Origin: Kalmusia sp. IMI 367209
Lineage: Eukaryota; Ascomycota; Dothideomycetes; Pleosporales; Didymosphaeriaceae
Assembly: GCA_027946365.1 (NCBI GenBank)
Contig: JAPEUQ010000001.1
Span: 186,001-250,000, forward strand
Direction of reading: 5' to 3'
Length of the DNA stretch: 64,000 bases
The stretch's first letter is position 1. Every line of letters begins with the position of its first letter. Both the position numbers and the translations under genes were made by a program. A model generated the notes under the pieces. That model was not told where the DNA came from. It was given only the letters and a program-made list of their open reading frames with translations, and ran no database searches. This document shows positions 1 through 10,096 of this stretch, piece by piece.

Positions 1-2544
1 TACGCCCCAGCGTGCATTTGTACCCAACGAATTTGGCCTGTTGTGCTCGTCAACGAATAGACCCCCTGTGCGTCAGCTTTGCTTCATCAGCTAAATCTAT
101 TTCTATGGTAGATACACATACACAGCTTCATCGTCCATGCGCGACAAGTGCATGAACGGAGCAAAATCCAATCGAAGGGCGTAGTAGTCAACGCTGCAGC
201 AATGTGGTGAGCAGCAATGTGCAGGTGGGCTGAGGCTGCAATCTTTTTCTCTGAAAGTTGCGTAGCGAGGACGAATAGCGAATTGAATTGTGCTAAAATG
301 CGATAGGAGCGAGCAGGCTGCAAGGAAGCTGCATGATGCACGGGGATATGCCTGTCATTCATGTCGCCTCACTTAATGTCCGAGTGTGGCCAATCAAGGA
401 CCGAACTGGCCAAAACTCTTTCAAGACACGATAAGATCGCGATCCTAGTGTCCCGAAGATTTAGATTACACGCACCCCACTACCTTTTAATGATTCAGTT
501 GCCAAACGGTCCTCCCGATGTGACAGCTTTTCTGAGGGAGCCCGTAAACAGGTTGGTGAACCAGAAGTATACTGCTATCGTAAAGGCTGCATAGAGAGAC
601 TAAGACTGCTCTATAGTGATATGTTACGAATGATTGGAATGAGTCTGGGCGAGATTGTGTGTTACATCAACGAGACGATCAAAGTACCTCCAGATGAGAA
701 TAAGAAGGTCGAGATCGCTTCTAGTGCATCTGTTTTTTTCATTCCGTGTTGATTTGATTCCAGTGCCGCTGTAGCAGCTACAGAAGGAGAGGTCTGATAC
801 TAGGATAGGATAGAGAGGTAAGCGACACTAAAAGCATGACTTATGGCTGAACACGCCATTAAAGAAGCTTCTATAAGATCAACCTTGATCAATCACTTGG
901 ACCAGTTCTCAATATCGGATACCAAAGTAGTGGTTTGAAGCTCCTAATACTCACGATATTCTACATCGTCGGTGTCTGCACGTGGTGCAGAACCACCGTC
1001 ACGCTCCAGGGCAATCCAAGCCAAAGCACATGTCCGCTCAATGATCTTGTTTCGAATGCCCCAGCTTCCCAATGCATCTCTGTCGTTGTTGCTTGCGCTC
1101 AAAGCTGCACAGTATCCCTAGGTCTCGACCCGCATTTTAGAATCGTTGACAAGCATATGAAACTTACTTCGACCGCTCAACATGATATTACGTCCGACAT
1201 GTCTTAATTTTTGGAAGGCATTCGGGGACAAGCAAAACCTTCCAGGCATCAAGTCGCTTCATGTTTCAAATAGTAAAATCGAGCCGCCCGTGCTTTTTCC
1301 TATATCATTTAGAAAACAGCGACATGACGCAAATGCCATACGGGAGTTTTGAGGCGTCCTAGAGCGTCAGGAAGCCCCGATAGCCTGGGGTTGCGTAGTT
1401 TCAAAGCCCACCAGGGCCACGACCTTGACCATGAAAGTAGGCTGATTTTAGTGCAGCGCGCAGAGCGGAAGTGCGGAGGTTGCAGCGGCAGCACAGGATG
1501 TATTTATGCTTTTTGGTTACTGGGGACACTTATCCTTTTTTTCTTGGTGAGCATGAGATCAACGCGGTGAAGATTCAACATCAATATATGTTCCAAGCTT
1601 ACAGGGAGACTCCAAAAAGACTGTTCCATGAGAATTTGGAGTCGGAATCAGGACTGGTGATCGTATTGAATCATAATCCCCAGCCCCTTATATGAGATAG
1701 AGATCAGTGCCAAGGCTGCATACATGAGGACGTCCAAAGGTTCTCTGGGCACTGTATTGAATCAAGATAAGTTACCCCAAACCCAGACCATTTGAGGCAT
1801 GGCATTCATCTTCAAGGGTCGATCACATGATATCGTCCTTAAAGTTTTTGGACTCAGCGAGCATGTCTCCAACTACTAGATTACAGAGGGAAAACTCCAT
1901 AAAGTCTGGGTCTATCGGATTTGAGCGCGTATGAGACGTTCCCGCTTCCACAGAATACTTTTTTGAGTGGGTGTTTATTTTGTTTCTGTAAACAGCTCCA
2001 TTGCTCCCGCGACATGGATTTTAAAAGGAGAAAGGAGGAAACACATAGTAGATGGGGCCGCAGAGCTTTCGTGACCTTTAAATCAAGGTATTGGTATATG
2101 AAGAAGGGAAGAAGAGGAAAAGAAGGGCGGTATTTATATTAGTGGATGGGCTGGCTTCGGCTAGGATGGGACAATGTGCTCTGATGAGAATTAATGAAGG
2201 AGTCATATTTAGAGAACTGTAGGCAGGTACATCTACTATGGAAGAGGGTATAGGTCATTGTTTGATGTATACCTCGGCCACAGGCGACTGAAGGGTAGTT
2301 TCAATGTCCGAACGAGTCTGTGGCCAGTCCTCATTCTAACAAGATCTCAAGCTGAATGTTTGATGTGAAGTGTATCCTGAGGTGACTTGAAGAATTTTTA
2401 ACATTCTAACGATCCGAAGCTATGCCCTAATCGCTACTTAAACAGACCTAGGGTATCTTCCGTTTCCACTGCTATGCCCAAACGCCGAAAATGCACAGTG
2501 ACCCCACTCAACGCAGTAACCATCAACACCACAAGCCCCATATT
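1..2544. other. Gene-poor left edge, no supported gene
   Basis: Only short open frames lie here and none shows a recognisable domain. One stretch at 935-1207 (+) reads like a hydrophobic leader followed by a Cys-containing tail, but it has no ATG (it opens with TTG), so I do not call it. The sequence is moderately AT-rich. I see no tRNA, no obvious transposon end and no long repeat. Confidence 0.5.
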
Positions 2545-3378
2545 TTACTCAGACGGACATGTATCTCGGTACAACTCAAGCCCATTCCCACCCGACAGCT
2601 CCTGCATCCGCGTAACCAGGTCCTACATCGCCCTAGCCAGAGTTAGCAAACGTAGATCCGACGCTGTAGTACCTCGCAACAATACATACACCGGGTTTGG
2701 AGATATACCAGCAAGCATCTCATCCAATTGCACCCGCAAGTTCTCCAACTCGGAATCAATAGACAGCTCGGAATCAAGAGACTGCTCGTCCTCAGCATCC
2801 GTCGCACCGTCAAATCCGCCAAAGTCCATGATGTTAGGAAGTGCATTACGCCGTCCGCGCGAATGCCGCTTGATAATGCGGCCCGTCTTCATGCTCTGCT
2901 CCCAGTACACGTAGTCATTGCTGCGGTCGTAGCTATCCTGATTGGCGACGTAGAGCTTCACGCGGTTCTCGTGGGGCGAGAACTTGGCGTAGGTGTCAAA
3001 GTGGAGGGAGCGCATGTAGTAGCATAGCTCGACGGCGTGTTTCACAGTAGGCCCGTCTTGAAGAGAAATGTTTTCTGTGAAGAATTGCGCTTGGACGGCA
3101 GTGAGTTGGTCGGTGGCGTGGGCATCGAGGAAATTGAGCACGAGGATTTGAGCAGAGATGTAGCCGTCTGTGCGGCGCACTTTGGGGTGGTCTTCCTCCT
3201 TGTAGGTCGTTGGAGGGAGAGTAGAGACTAGGGTGACTGGCACCCTGGAGGGATCCTTCCTCGCAGGCGCGGACGTTTCGTCCTGGAATTGCGCGCGGAG
3301 GTCTTCTTGCTGGAGGGGAGTGAGCTGATGCCACGGCCCGAGCTGATTGGGGTTGAGAGGCGAGACAGAGCCTGACAT
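2545..3378 (-). CDS. Unknown fungal protein, 254 aa, two exons
   Basis: I do not recognise a domain. The model is complement(2545..2622, 2692..3378). The first exon opens with ATG at 3378 (MSGSVSPLNPNQ) and is an open frame of 229 codons. The unspliced frame ends soon after residue NP. A 69-nt intron (2623-2691) with a GCTAAC-type branch site and a TAG acceptor removes that stop and adds a plausible tail ending in DTCPSE. The donor is GTGTAT, which is less canonical; the overlapping GTATGT two bases further in gives a different tail, so the last 25 residues are uncertain. Seen: a mixed alpha-helical middle and an acidic Asp/Ser/Glu segment near residues 195-215. It could be a nuclear or cytosolic regulatory protein, but nothing in the sequence proves this. 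Confidence 0.6.
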
Positions 3379-3753
3379 TGTGTTAGTTTTGTTCTTTTTT
3401 TAAACGTAGAAAACGCAGAACAGGCGAAAGAGCTCGAGGAGTGTGATGTTGTGAAGTGGGACGAGGGCAGTGAAGATAAACAGATTGTGCCAAGAATGCG
3501 CGCTTGGTTGTTGCGGTGACAGTGACAGTGACGGTGAAAATGAAAATGAAAGCATTAGAAAGGAAGGCGCAGGCACATTGGTAGAATCATCATGCGTGCA
3601 GGCTATGGCTTGTGATGGTAGTTGAACTGTGAACGCACACAACAAAACGTGCGCTCCCAGAACCAAGGCGCTCTCTCGGGTACACACAAACAGCTCCTGA
3701 TATCTGACATTGTAAAACGTACCCTGATGGAACTCAAACGCTATTTTCCTCCC
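3379..3753. other. Intergenic, about 0.4 kb
   Basis: This spacer separates two minus-strand genes and probably holds the promoter of the left one. It contains short purine/pyrimidine runs with GTGACA-like repeats near 3515-3550. I see no gene. Confidence 0.5.
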
Positions 3754-4098
3754 TCATTTCAACTGCTTGCCCACATAGACGGTCCGGTCCCAGGTCGGCT
3801 TATCCGCTGTACTAGAGAAAATCGAACCCAGTCCCTTGATGCTATCATTGAATGCCTTCGCTTCCCCGCGGCTCTCGAAGTCGTACGCGACGTCCCCGTT
3901 GTTCGCAGTTCGCACCCTCAACAACCCCGCCGGTAGGGGTAAGAACACCCATTTGGAGCTATGATTGGGAAGAATGCGACCTTGTCGAGCTTTGCTCTGG
4001 AAGTACTCGGCTGCTTCTGCAGATGGAAAGACTAGCACAGGCTCGAAGGGCTTGACAGAAAGGAAAGAAGTCATGATGGTGGGGGCGGGTGGGGCCAT
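3754..4098 (-). CDS. Small unknown protein, 114 aa
   Basis: A single open frame starts at ATG 4098 (MAPPAPTIMTSFLSVKPFEP) and ends at 3754. The composition is that of a globular protein, with alternating hydrophobic strands (VLVFPSAEAAEYF, KWVFLPLPAGLLRVR) and no signal peptide, membrane segment or low-complexity tail. I do not recognise a family. A second in-frame ATG eight codons in (MTSFLSV) is an alternative start. A CCCCGCAG sequence just upstream could be an acceptor for a 5'UTR intron. Its frame is clearly longer and more protein-like than the overlapping frames, which is why I call it. Confidence 0.5.
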   Translation of the reverse strand: MAPPAPTIMTSFLSVKPFEPVLVFPSAEAAEYFQSKARQGRILPNHSSKWVFLPLPAGLLRVRTANNGDVAYDFESRGEAKAFNDSIKGLGSIFSSTADKPTWDRTVYVGKQLK

Positions 4099-4688
4099 GA
4101 TGATGATGCGAGCTGCGGGGTATTAGCCACTGATATGTAGATGCATGGAAGAGGTAGGTACCTGCCGACTAGCAGTGTTGTATGACGCAGGGATATGGAT
4201 GGTTCCGAGGTATCAGGTAGCGGAGGATAGATTCACACGTTGGTGTTGTTGCTGGAGGGCAAACGTGCACACATTTATACACGCACTTCATTTTGCACTA
4301 AACCAAGCCCCCAATCGATGTAGACCCTAATATACGACATTTTCCGCCCTTCTGGTCAAGTACAGTGAGGGGCAGCACCATATCATGCGCAATCGTGGCG
4401 GTGTACACCGAGCAAACGCCCGGCTAGGCTGAAAGCTGGCGCAGTACCTATGCTTGACGTAGTTTAGTACACTATACCTGAGCCTTCTGATTGGCATACC
4501 ACAGCCACAGCCACATGCAAAGCTCTCGTCGCATGCCTATTGCCGCAGGGCTATGTTGAGTGGGAAATCGTTCGTGCTGCCAAGAAACGAGGTTCGTTGA
4601 ACGATCGCTTAGTCATCCGGGCTAGCTCAACCTCACATCTCGAGAAGCTGCTCTCCGAACAGAAAGACCCCACATCCACACCGCGACC
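4099..4688. other. Divergent intergenic region
   Basis: About 590 bases lie between the minus-strand small protein and the plus-strand complex I subunit, so it probably carries both promoters. Short open frames overlap it without any recognisable feature. Confidence 0.5.
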
Positions 4689-5511
4689 ATGGCTTCTGGA
4701 TACGGATTGGCTGGCGGTATGTATTCCCCTGCACACCAATGACATCAGGAAGGGATTTGGGGAGAGTAAAGAGGGCTCGGGCTCGGACAATGGCGGGATG
4801 ACGGCGAGGAGATGCGCGACAACACCTTGTACGACAGCGACGACGAGACTCCGAGCGACGACACGATTCGATGCGCAATATAAAGGAACCATGTACACAT
4901 CCATGGATACCTGCAGATCCGCGCGCCCACGCTTCGAAGCGCTCCCGCATCTCCCGCACACAGTCCAGCTCCGACCGCCGACGAGCTATTCGTCACGCTC
5001 GCCTCCTCTACTCTGAACGCCCTGCAATATACTTCCCCTCTCCACACACTCCTCCATACCAGTGCAAGTCTCACACACGAACAGGCCCCTCCCGTTGCTT
5101 CCCCTTCTGGCAAGAAGTCCTCGCCTGCTACGTCACCAACACATCGCCCGAAAGCGACGCCGGCCGCGCGAAATGCGTGCCCGTCCTCGAGGACTACTAC
5201 GAGTGCCTGCACCATAAGAAGGAGGTACGTCGAGCCACTCTACGCAGCCACACTCCTTTTCTCCAGGTCCCTCCATGCCAGGACCGGCAGAGAAGCATCA
5301 GAAACGCCACGACGACACCTCGCTAACCCGTCGCTTTTAGGCTGCCCGAACCCTCGCCCTCCAGGCTGCCTACCGCAAAGCTGAAGCCAACATCAAGCGC
5401 GACGAGGCGCCGTCCGCAGGCGAGATACGGAGGCTGGGCGTCTTGGACGCGCCGCTCGAGGAGAAGAACCTCAAGGCGAGCAAGTGGCTCCCGCACAAGG
5501 AGATAAACTAG
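4689..5511 (+). CDS. Complex I twin-CX9C subunit (NDUFS5-like), three exons
   Basis: The model is join(4689..4716, 5085..5224, 5341..5511), 112 aa. Exon 1 encodes MASGYGLAG and stops at a GTATGT donor. Exon 2 gives the conserved block GPSRCFPFWQEVLACYV and then LEDYYECLHHKKE. Exon 3 ends in KASKWLPHKEIN. Cysteines at 14, 24, 40 and 50 form two CX9C pairs, typical of proteins imported into the mitochondrial intermembrane space by the Mia40 relay. Known for the family: a supernumerary subunit on the intermembrane-space face of NADH:ubiquinone oxidoreductase. The phases agree at both junctions. The first intron (368 nt) is unusually long for this window and splits the gene right after nine codons. 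The identification rests on motif similarity and is strong. Confidence 0.88.
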
Positions 5512-6260
5512 TCGTGGGGGAGTGGGCCAGGATTTTAGTAGACGGGAAGGCAGGAGGGAGTGTATACCATATGCGAGGGTGTAGTTTAAGCTCAGACAAT
5601 AGGACGAATCCAGGGAATGAACATAAAACAAAACATGATAATGTACATCTGCGTGCTGTGCTGCTAGCTTGCCCATTCGAGTAGAGCGTGAACCGATCTG
5701 ACACAGCATACCGCATCGTGATTGAAATTATCACAAAACAAGCACGTTTGTATATATCCATGCATTCATTCATCATACACATGCAACCTACCCAGCGCCT
5801 AACCTCCCCTTTGCAAAAACACATACCCGCACCAACAAGGACAACGACTCAATCTCTGCCTTTTGTCTCTCTCTCTCTCTCTCTCCGCGAGACGACCGAT
5901 TTCGTAATTCGTGACCCAGAATACAAGCCATGTATCCCGCCTCAAACGCCATAGCAGAGTGCGACTAAGCCCACCATGCAACCCACCAAACATATGCAGC
6001 AAAAACAGTAAAAAAAAAAAAAAAAAACAGAAAACATTTTGAGCCTCTCAATGCGGAAACAGCCGCGAACGACATGCTTGAGAGGCGGGAAAACCGAAAG
6101 ACATACACCAAAAACTTAAACATGAGTAGTAAAACAGACAGCGGGTAGAAGAGCCGAAGCAGGTGGACAATTCCGAGGACAGACTCAGCAGTCTCAAACA
6201 CTAATCGGATGCGCGAGCATCGTCAACCTCATAAGAATTGGTGCGGTGGCGAGCATTGTG
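5512..6260. other. Convergent 3' spacer with simple repeats
   Basis: This is the 3' side of both the complex I subunit and the forkhead gene, so it should hold two terminator/poly(A) regions. It contains a (CT)n tract near 5868-5885 and a poly-A run near 6009-6027. No gene is seen. Confidence 0.6.
5866..5886. repeat. (CT)n microsatellite
   Basis: A run of about ten CT dinucleotides lies in the convergent spacer between two genes. It is a simple-sequence repeat with no coding role visible. Confidence 0.8.
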
Positions 6261-8877
6261 CTACATGTTCGTCGTGACACTTGTTCGAGCCGATACCGGG
6301 TCCTGGCTCTGCGAAGAGCGCGGGCCGACGACGCCGTGTGCCTGTGCAATACTACGATGGAAAGAGCCGATCTTCTGGAAGCCCCTGTGCAAGAGTCAGC
6401 ACAACTGTGGGAAGGATTTGGTGAAGAGAGACTTACTTGGATAAATCAAAGCCCTCCTCCTCGGGCTCCTCTTCGAACGATCCCAGGCTTGCGCCTCGCA
6501 CCATGCCGGGCTTTGCGTCGAAGGCATTTACGTTCGAGTTGGAGCGGGAGCGCTGCGATCCAATCTCTCTTCGACTGACCGGTCGGGAAACTGTGCGGCT
6601 GGGGCTGTCTGGTGCAACATCCTCGTCCTCATCCATTCTGTCCTCGTCTTTTTCTTCGGACTCGCCGTTGCGCTCCTCATTGTCGAGAAGCGGTGGTGAA
6701 CTAGGCTGCGGTCCCTCATCCTCTCCATCCTTCTCATCAGTGCCAGGCCTCAACTTGATTGGGCTAAGATCCAACGGCGCTTTAGCAGGAGTACTAGGTA
6801 GATCGATGTATTTCCAGAACGGAGCCGGACTAGAGAAGTTCATGTACTGACTTGGAACCTGGGCAGTGCTCGGTGGCGCGAGTCGAGGAGCATGGCGGGT
6901 GACAAGGGGTGTGACCAGAGGGTTCATTCTGTGAGAGTCTTGCGCTCCGTTGGCATTGTTGGCTGTGACGTCCGAATATAAAGTGGGTGGTGAGTTGGCA
7001 GCCTCACCACGTAGACCACTTACATTGGGTTTGACTGGATCCACAGACGGCGAGGATTCCAGTCCGCGATGTGTGTCATCGGCGCTTTTGATGAATGCTG
7101 GGCCACGCGTTTCGTCTTCCCCGTAGACCAATCGTTTGGCCGGTGTCACAAAGCGTTCGTTGCCACCAAATTTTGGAGACTGCTTGAAGCCGCCTGACTG
7201 ATTCGGTGCCCTTGGACCACGGTCGGGGGTATACGATTCATTGGCCATGGGAACGGACGACAATGGAGGTGTCGCTGAGCGTGGAGGAGACTTGATGCGG
7301 CCTGATGGGTCCTGCTTGCGGAAGGCGTCTTGCTGTCCAAGGGCGCCCTGAAGCCGCTCTGAAGCTTGCAGAGGGTTCTCTCGATGGTCACGCGAATCTC
7401 GGAACTGGCCTAATGCAGGTGAGCTTGGTCCGGAAGTGTCCATGCGGAAGGCCCCACCGCCTTTGCGTGGGTTAAGCATCTGCTTCTTCACAAAATCTTC
7501 CCGCTCGCTATCTGTGATTTTCCACTTCATGCCCTTGCCAGGCTCGTCAGTGCGACGAGCAACTTTCTCAAAGCACTTGTTCAACGAGAGGTTGTGGCGG
7601 ATCGAGTTTTGCCAGCCGCCGTTTGTATGTCGAAAGAATGCGTACTTTTCCTTGATATACTCGTAGATATTGGCAAGTGTGAGCATTTCCTCCTCACTCT
7701 GCAGAATGGCTTGGCCAATCAACTGCGCATAGCTGTGGGGTGGCTTGATGTCCTTGGCGGAGTCCTGGCTGTAGTCGATGTCTTCAGTAGAATCGAGCAT
7801 TATGCCGCGGGCGTAAGTTGAGGGCGAATCTCTGCTACGGGAAAATGTCACCGGTGTCCCAGGAATGGGACGACCTGGAGTCGATGTCAATTGACTGCTA
7901 TATGGATGCGAAGCCTGCTTGCTGCGTGAAGACGTGGGTGGGAACGGATCATATGGCTCACGCTTAGGGGTTGGCCCATTTGGATGTGCATGTGGTGGCG
8001 CAGTGCGGGAAGGAGGCTCGCCATCTTCGTCATCGGATGGGAACGCATTGTGATTGTTCATCGTCTGGCGCCAAATCATTGGGTGGAAGTCGTCCGTCGC
8101 GTTTGCGAGGAGGAAAAGCATCTGAGTTCCCATGACCTGAATGCAGATACCCGAGTGAAGCGGTTCACGTTGTCCCTTGGACAAACTCCTGTCGTCTAAT
8201 TTGAGGCCGTTGCGACTGTTGCAGGTAAGGAACCACGACTGGAGTTCGCTGTCGTATTCGATGTCGGCGTGGATGCGGGACACTTGTCGCTCGGGGCCCA
8301 GATCAATGTCTACGCCCCATGCATTGGGCTCACTCATATCGCTGTAAGCTGGCCCACCCGCAGCTGGAGGGCGGGTGTTCGAGCGAGAAGCCGCATCTGC
8401 ACGTCCGATGATGAAGCGCGGTTTCTGCGCGAAGAAGCACCAGTCGCGCGCTGCAACCTTTGCATAAGCCGCGACATTGTTGCCGGTCATTTTGCGCAGC
8501 TGCAGGTCGTTGGCGTAGTCAATGGCGGCATTGGTCGTGTAGCCAGGTACCCGCAGATGGTTGATGAGATGGTTCTGGCGTTCTATGGGGTCCACAGGAG
8601 CCTCTGCGTCTGCTTGGGGCAGTGTTGCGTTGGAGTCGTTGCTTCCGACGGATTCCCTGCGGATGCGGGCCGTGAGGTCGGCGGGAGGGGCTTGTTCGGC
8701 ACCGTTCAGATGCGGGTACGGGGCGTGTAACTTGGAGGGGGAGTTTTGGGCGCTGCCCACCCGTCTGCGCTTGCGCGAGGGCGTGGCGATCGAGTCTGGT
8801 GTGTCTGCATCAGAGTGCTGGGCGTCGGCCTCGCGGCGGGAGCGCAGGCCGGCTCGCCTGGTAGCCGACGGCGGCAT
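6261..8877 (-). CDS. Forkhead transcription factor with FHA domain (Fkh1/Fkh2-like)
   Basis: The model is complement(6261..6384, 6437..8877), 854 aa. The start is ATG 8877 (MPPSATRRAG). An FHA domain lies at about residues 145-265 (FIIGRADAASRS, VSRIHADIEYD, NSRNGLKLDD). The winged-helix forkhead domain lies at about 380-470 (KPPHSYAQLIGQAI, NGGWQNSIRHNLSLNKCFEK). Long Ser/Pro-rich and acidic disordered regions follow. The family couples phospho-threonine binding by FHA to DNA binding and controls cell-cycle (G2/M) and developmental genes in fungi. Without splicing the frame would stop right after FDLSK. A 52-nt GTAAGT...CACAG intron (6385-6436), with a GCTGAC branch, adds a conserved-looking tail beginning GFQKIGSFHRS and ending TTNM. 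The promoter lies to the right, in a very GC-rich stretch. Confidence 0.92.
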
Positions 8878-10096
8878 CGTGCTCAAGCGGCAGCTCGAAA
8901 GACGGGATCGCGAGTGTGGGTCTGGCGTGCGCTCGCCGGTGCGGGCGGCGGCGGTGGTGGAGGGTTGGGAGGAGGCAGCTCAAGACGGAGGGTGTGTTGA
9001 CGGCTGGCTCTTTCGCCCCACCCGGTACTCGAGGGTATGCGCTGCCCGTCGCGGTCGGCCGACAGTGCCTCTTCGGCGCAGGGTGCGTGCCTGGGTCCAG
9101 CGGGTGCAGCGGCGGCAGGGCTGTTGCGGGAGGCAGGAGGCGGGCGAAGGTGGTGAGGTGGAAGGAAACGGGCGCGTGTTCTTCGGCCCAGGGTGGTCGT
9201 CTTGTTTGTTTTTCGCCCATGCGCGACGAAACGGCGGCGCTGCGTTTGGCGGGCGTTGGGCGGCGCAGACCCGGCAGGCTTGTTGGAACAGATTGAAAGG
9301 CAACACGTCTCAGTCATCCAAGGATCGCGAAGGCCTGCAGAAAGGACCATCGCGGCTCAATGGCGTCTGATCCTGGCCGTGCGCCCGTGGGTCAGCCACA
9401 CGTGATCCCTGGCGCGTCAAGACGTCACCCGCAAGCCGTAGGTCGCTTTGGGGACCGGCAACAATCCGTTCCTGTCAAAGACATCTTCTTCCGTCCTATC
9501 TAAGGGTGCGCTATCCACAGACGCGCTCCGATGGCGCCCATGAATGATGACGCCTTTTGTTATTGTGTATAAACGCTCTCGGACAAGCGCGCCTTGTCAT
9601 CCGAACGCAACGCGAAGAGTCGCACGCTGCGACCCACCGAACGAGTTCGCATGAGTGAAACCAGACCACCAAGCCAGCACCAAGCGAGCCCAGAGGCCAA
9701 AACGTGAACAGCGACCTGCCCTTTGCAAGATGCCATGTCAACGTGCTTCCCAGTAAAACTTTTCCATGCAGCTGACGCTACACAACAGTAAACAAAAAAT
9801 CTCACGGCCCGCGGCATCCGATCCACAATTACATCATCACTCCAACCACCGCATTTATACACGACCGCCAATTCTGGTCTAACATGTCCATTTTACGCGC
9901 TAAACGCGTGGCATGCGCGCTGCCTAAAAGTATCTACAAGAAATAAACATCCCCTTCATCCCTCGCCCAGCCTTGAAATCAAAGTTTTTCCATTATGTGC
10001 TGTCCTAAGACCCGACACCTATGCCCTGGTCGTAATCGCACTATCCAACCCTTGTCATGACAAAACATTAAACAATAATGACCCAAGATCCCAGGT
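8878..10096. other. Intergenic, GC-rich promoter of the forkhead gene
   Basis: The part at 8880-9300 is strongly GC-rich and gives many overlapping spurious frames, as expected for a 5' leader of a regulatory gene. The part at 9500-10090 is the 3' side of the beta-glucosidase gene. No additional gene is supported. Confidence 0.5.

Noticed and set aside
935..1207. Possible secreted Cys-containing peptide
   Set aside because: Opens with TTG with no ATG, no intron signals restore one, and no family is recognisable.
2474..2914. 146-codon plus-strand frame
   Set aside because: Overlaps the minus-strand unknown protein, whose frame is longer and is supported by a good branch site and acceptor.
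8883..9370. Several long overlapping frames upstream of the forkhead gene
   Set aside because: They lie in very GC-rich DNA on both strands at once, contain low-complexity Arg/Ala/Gly runs, and overlap the forkhead promoter.
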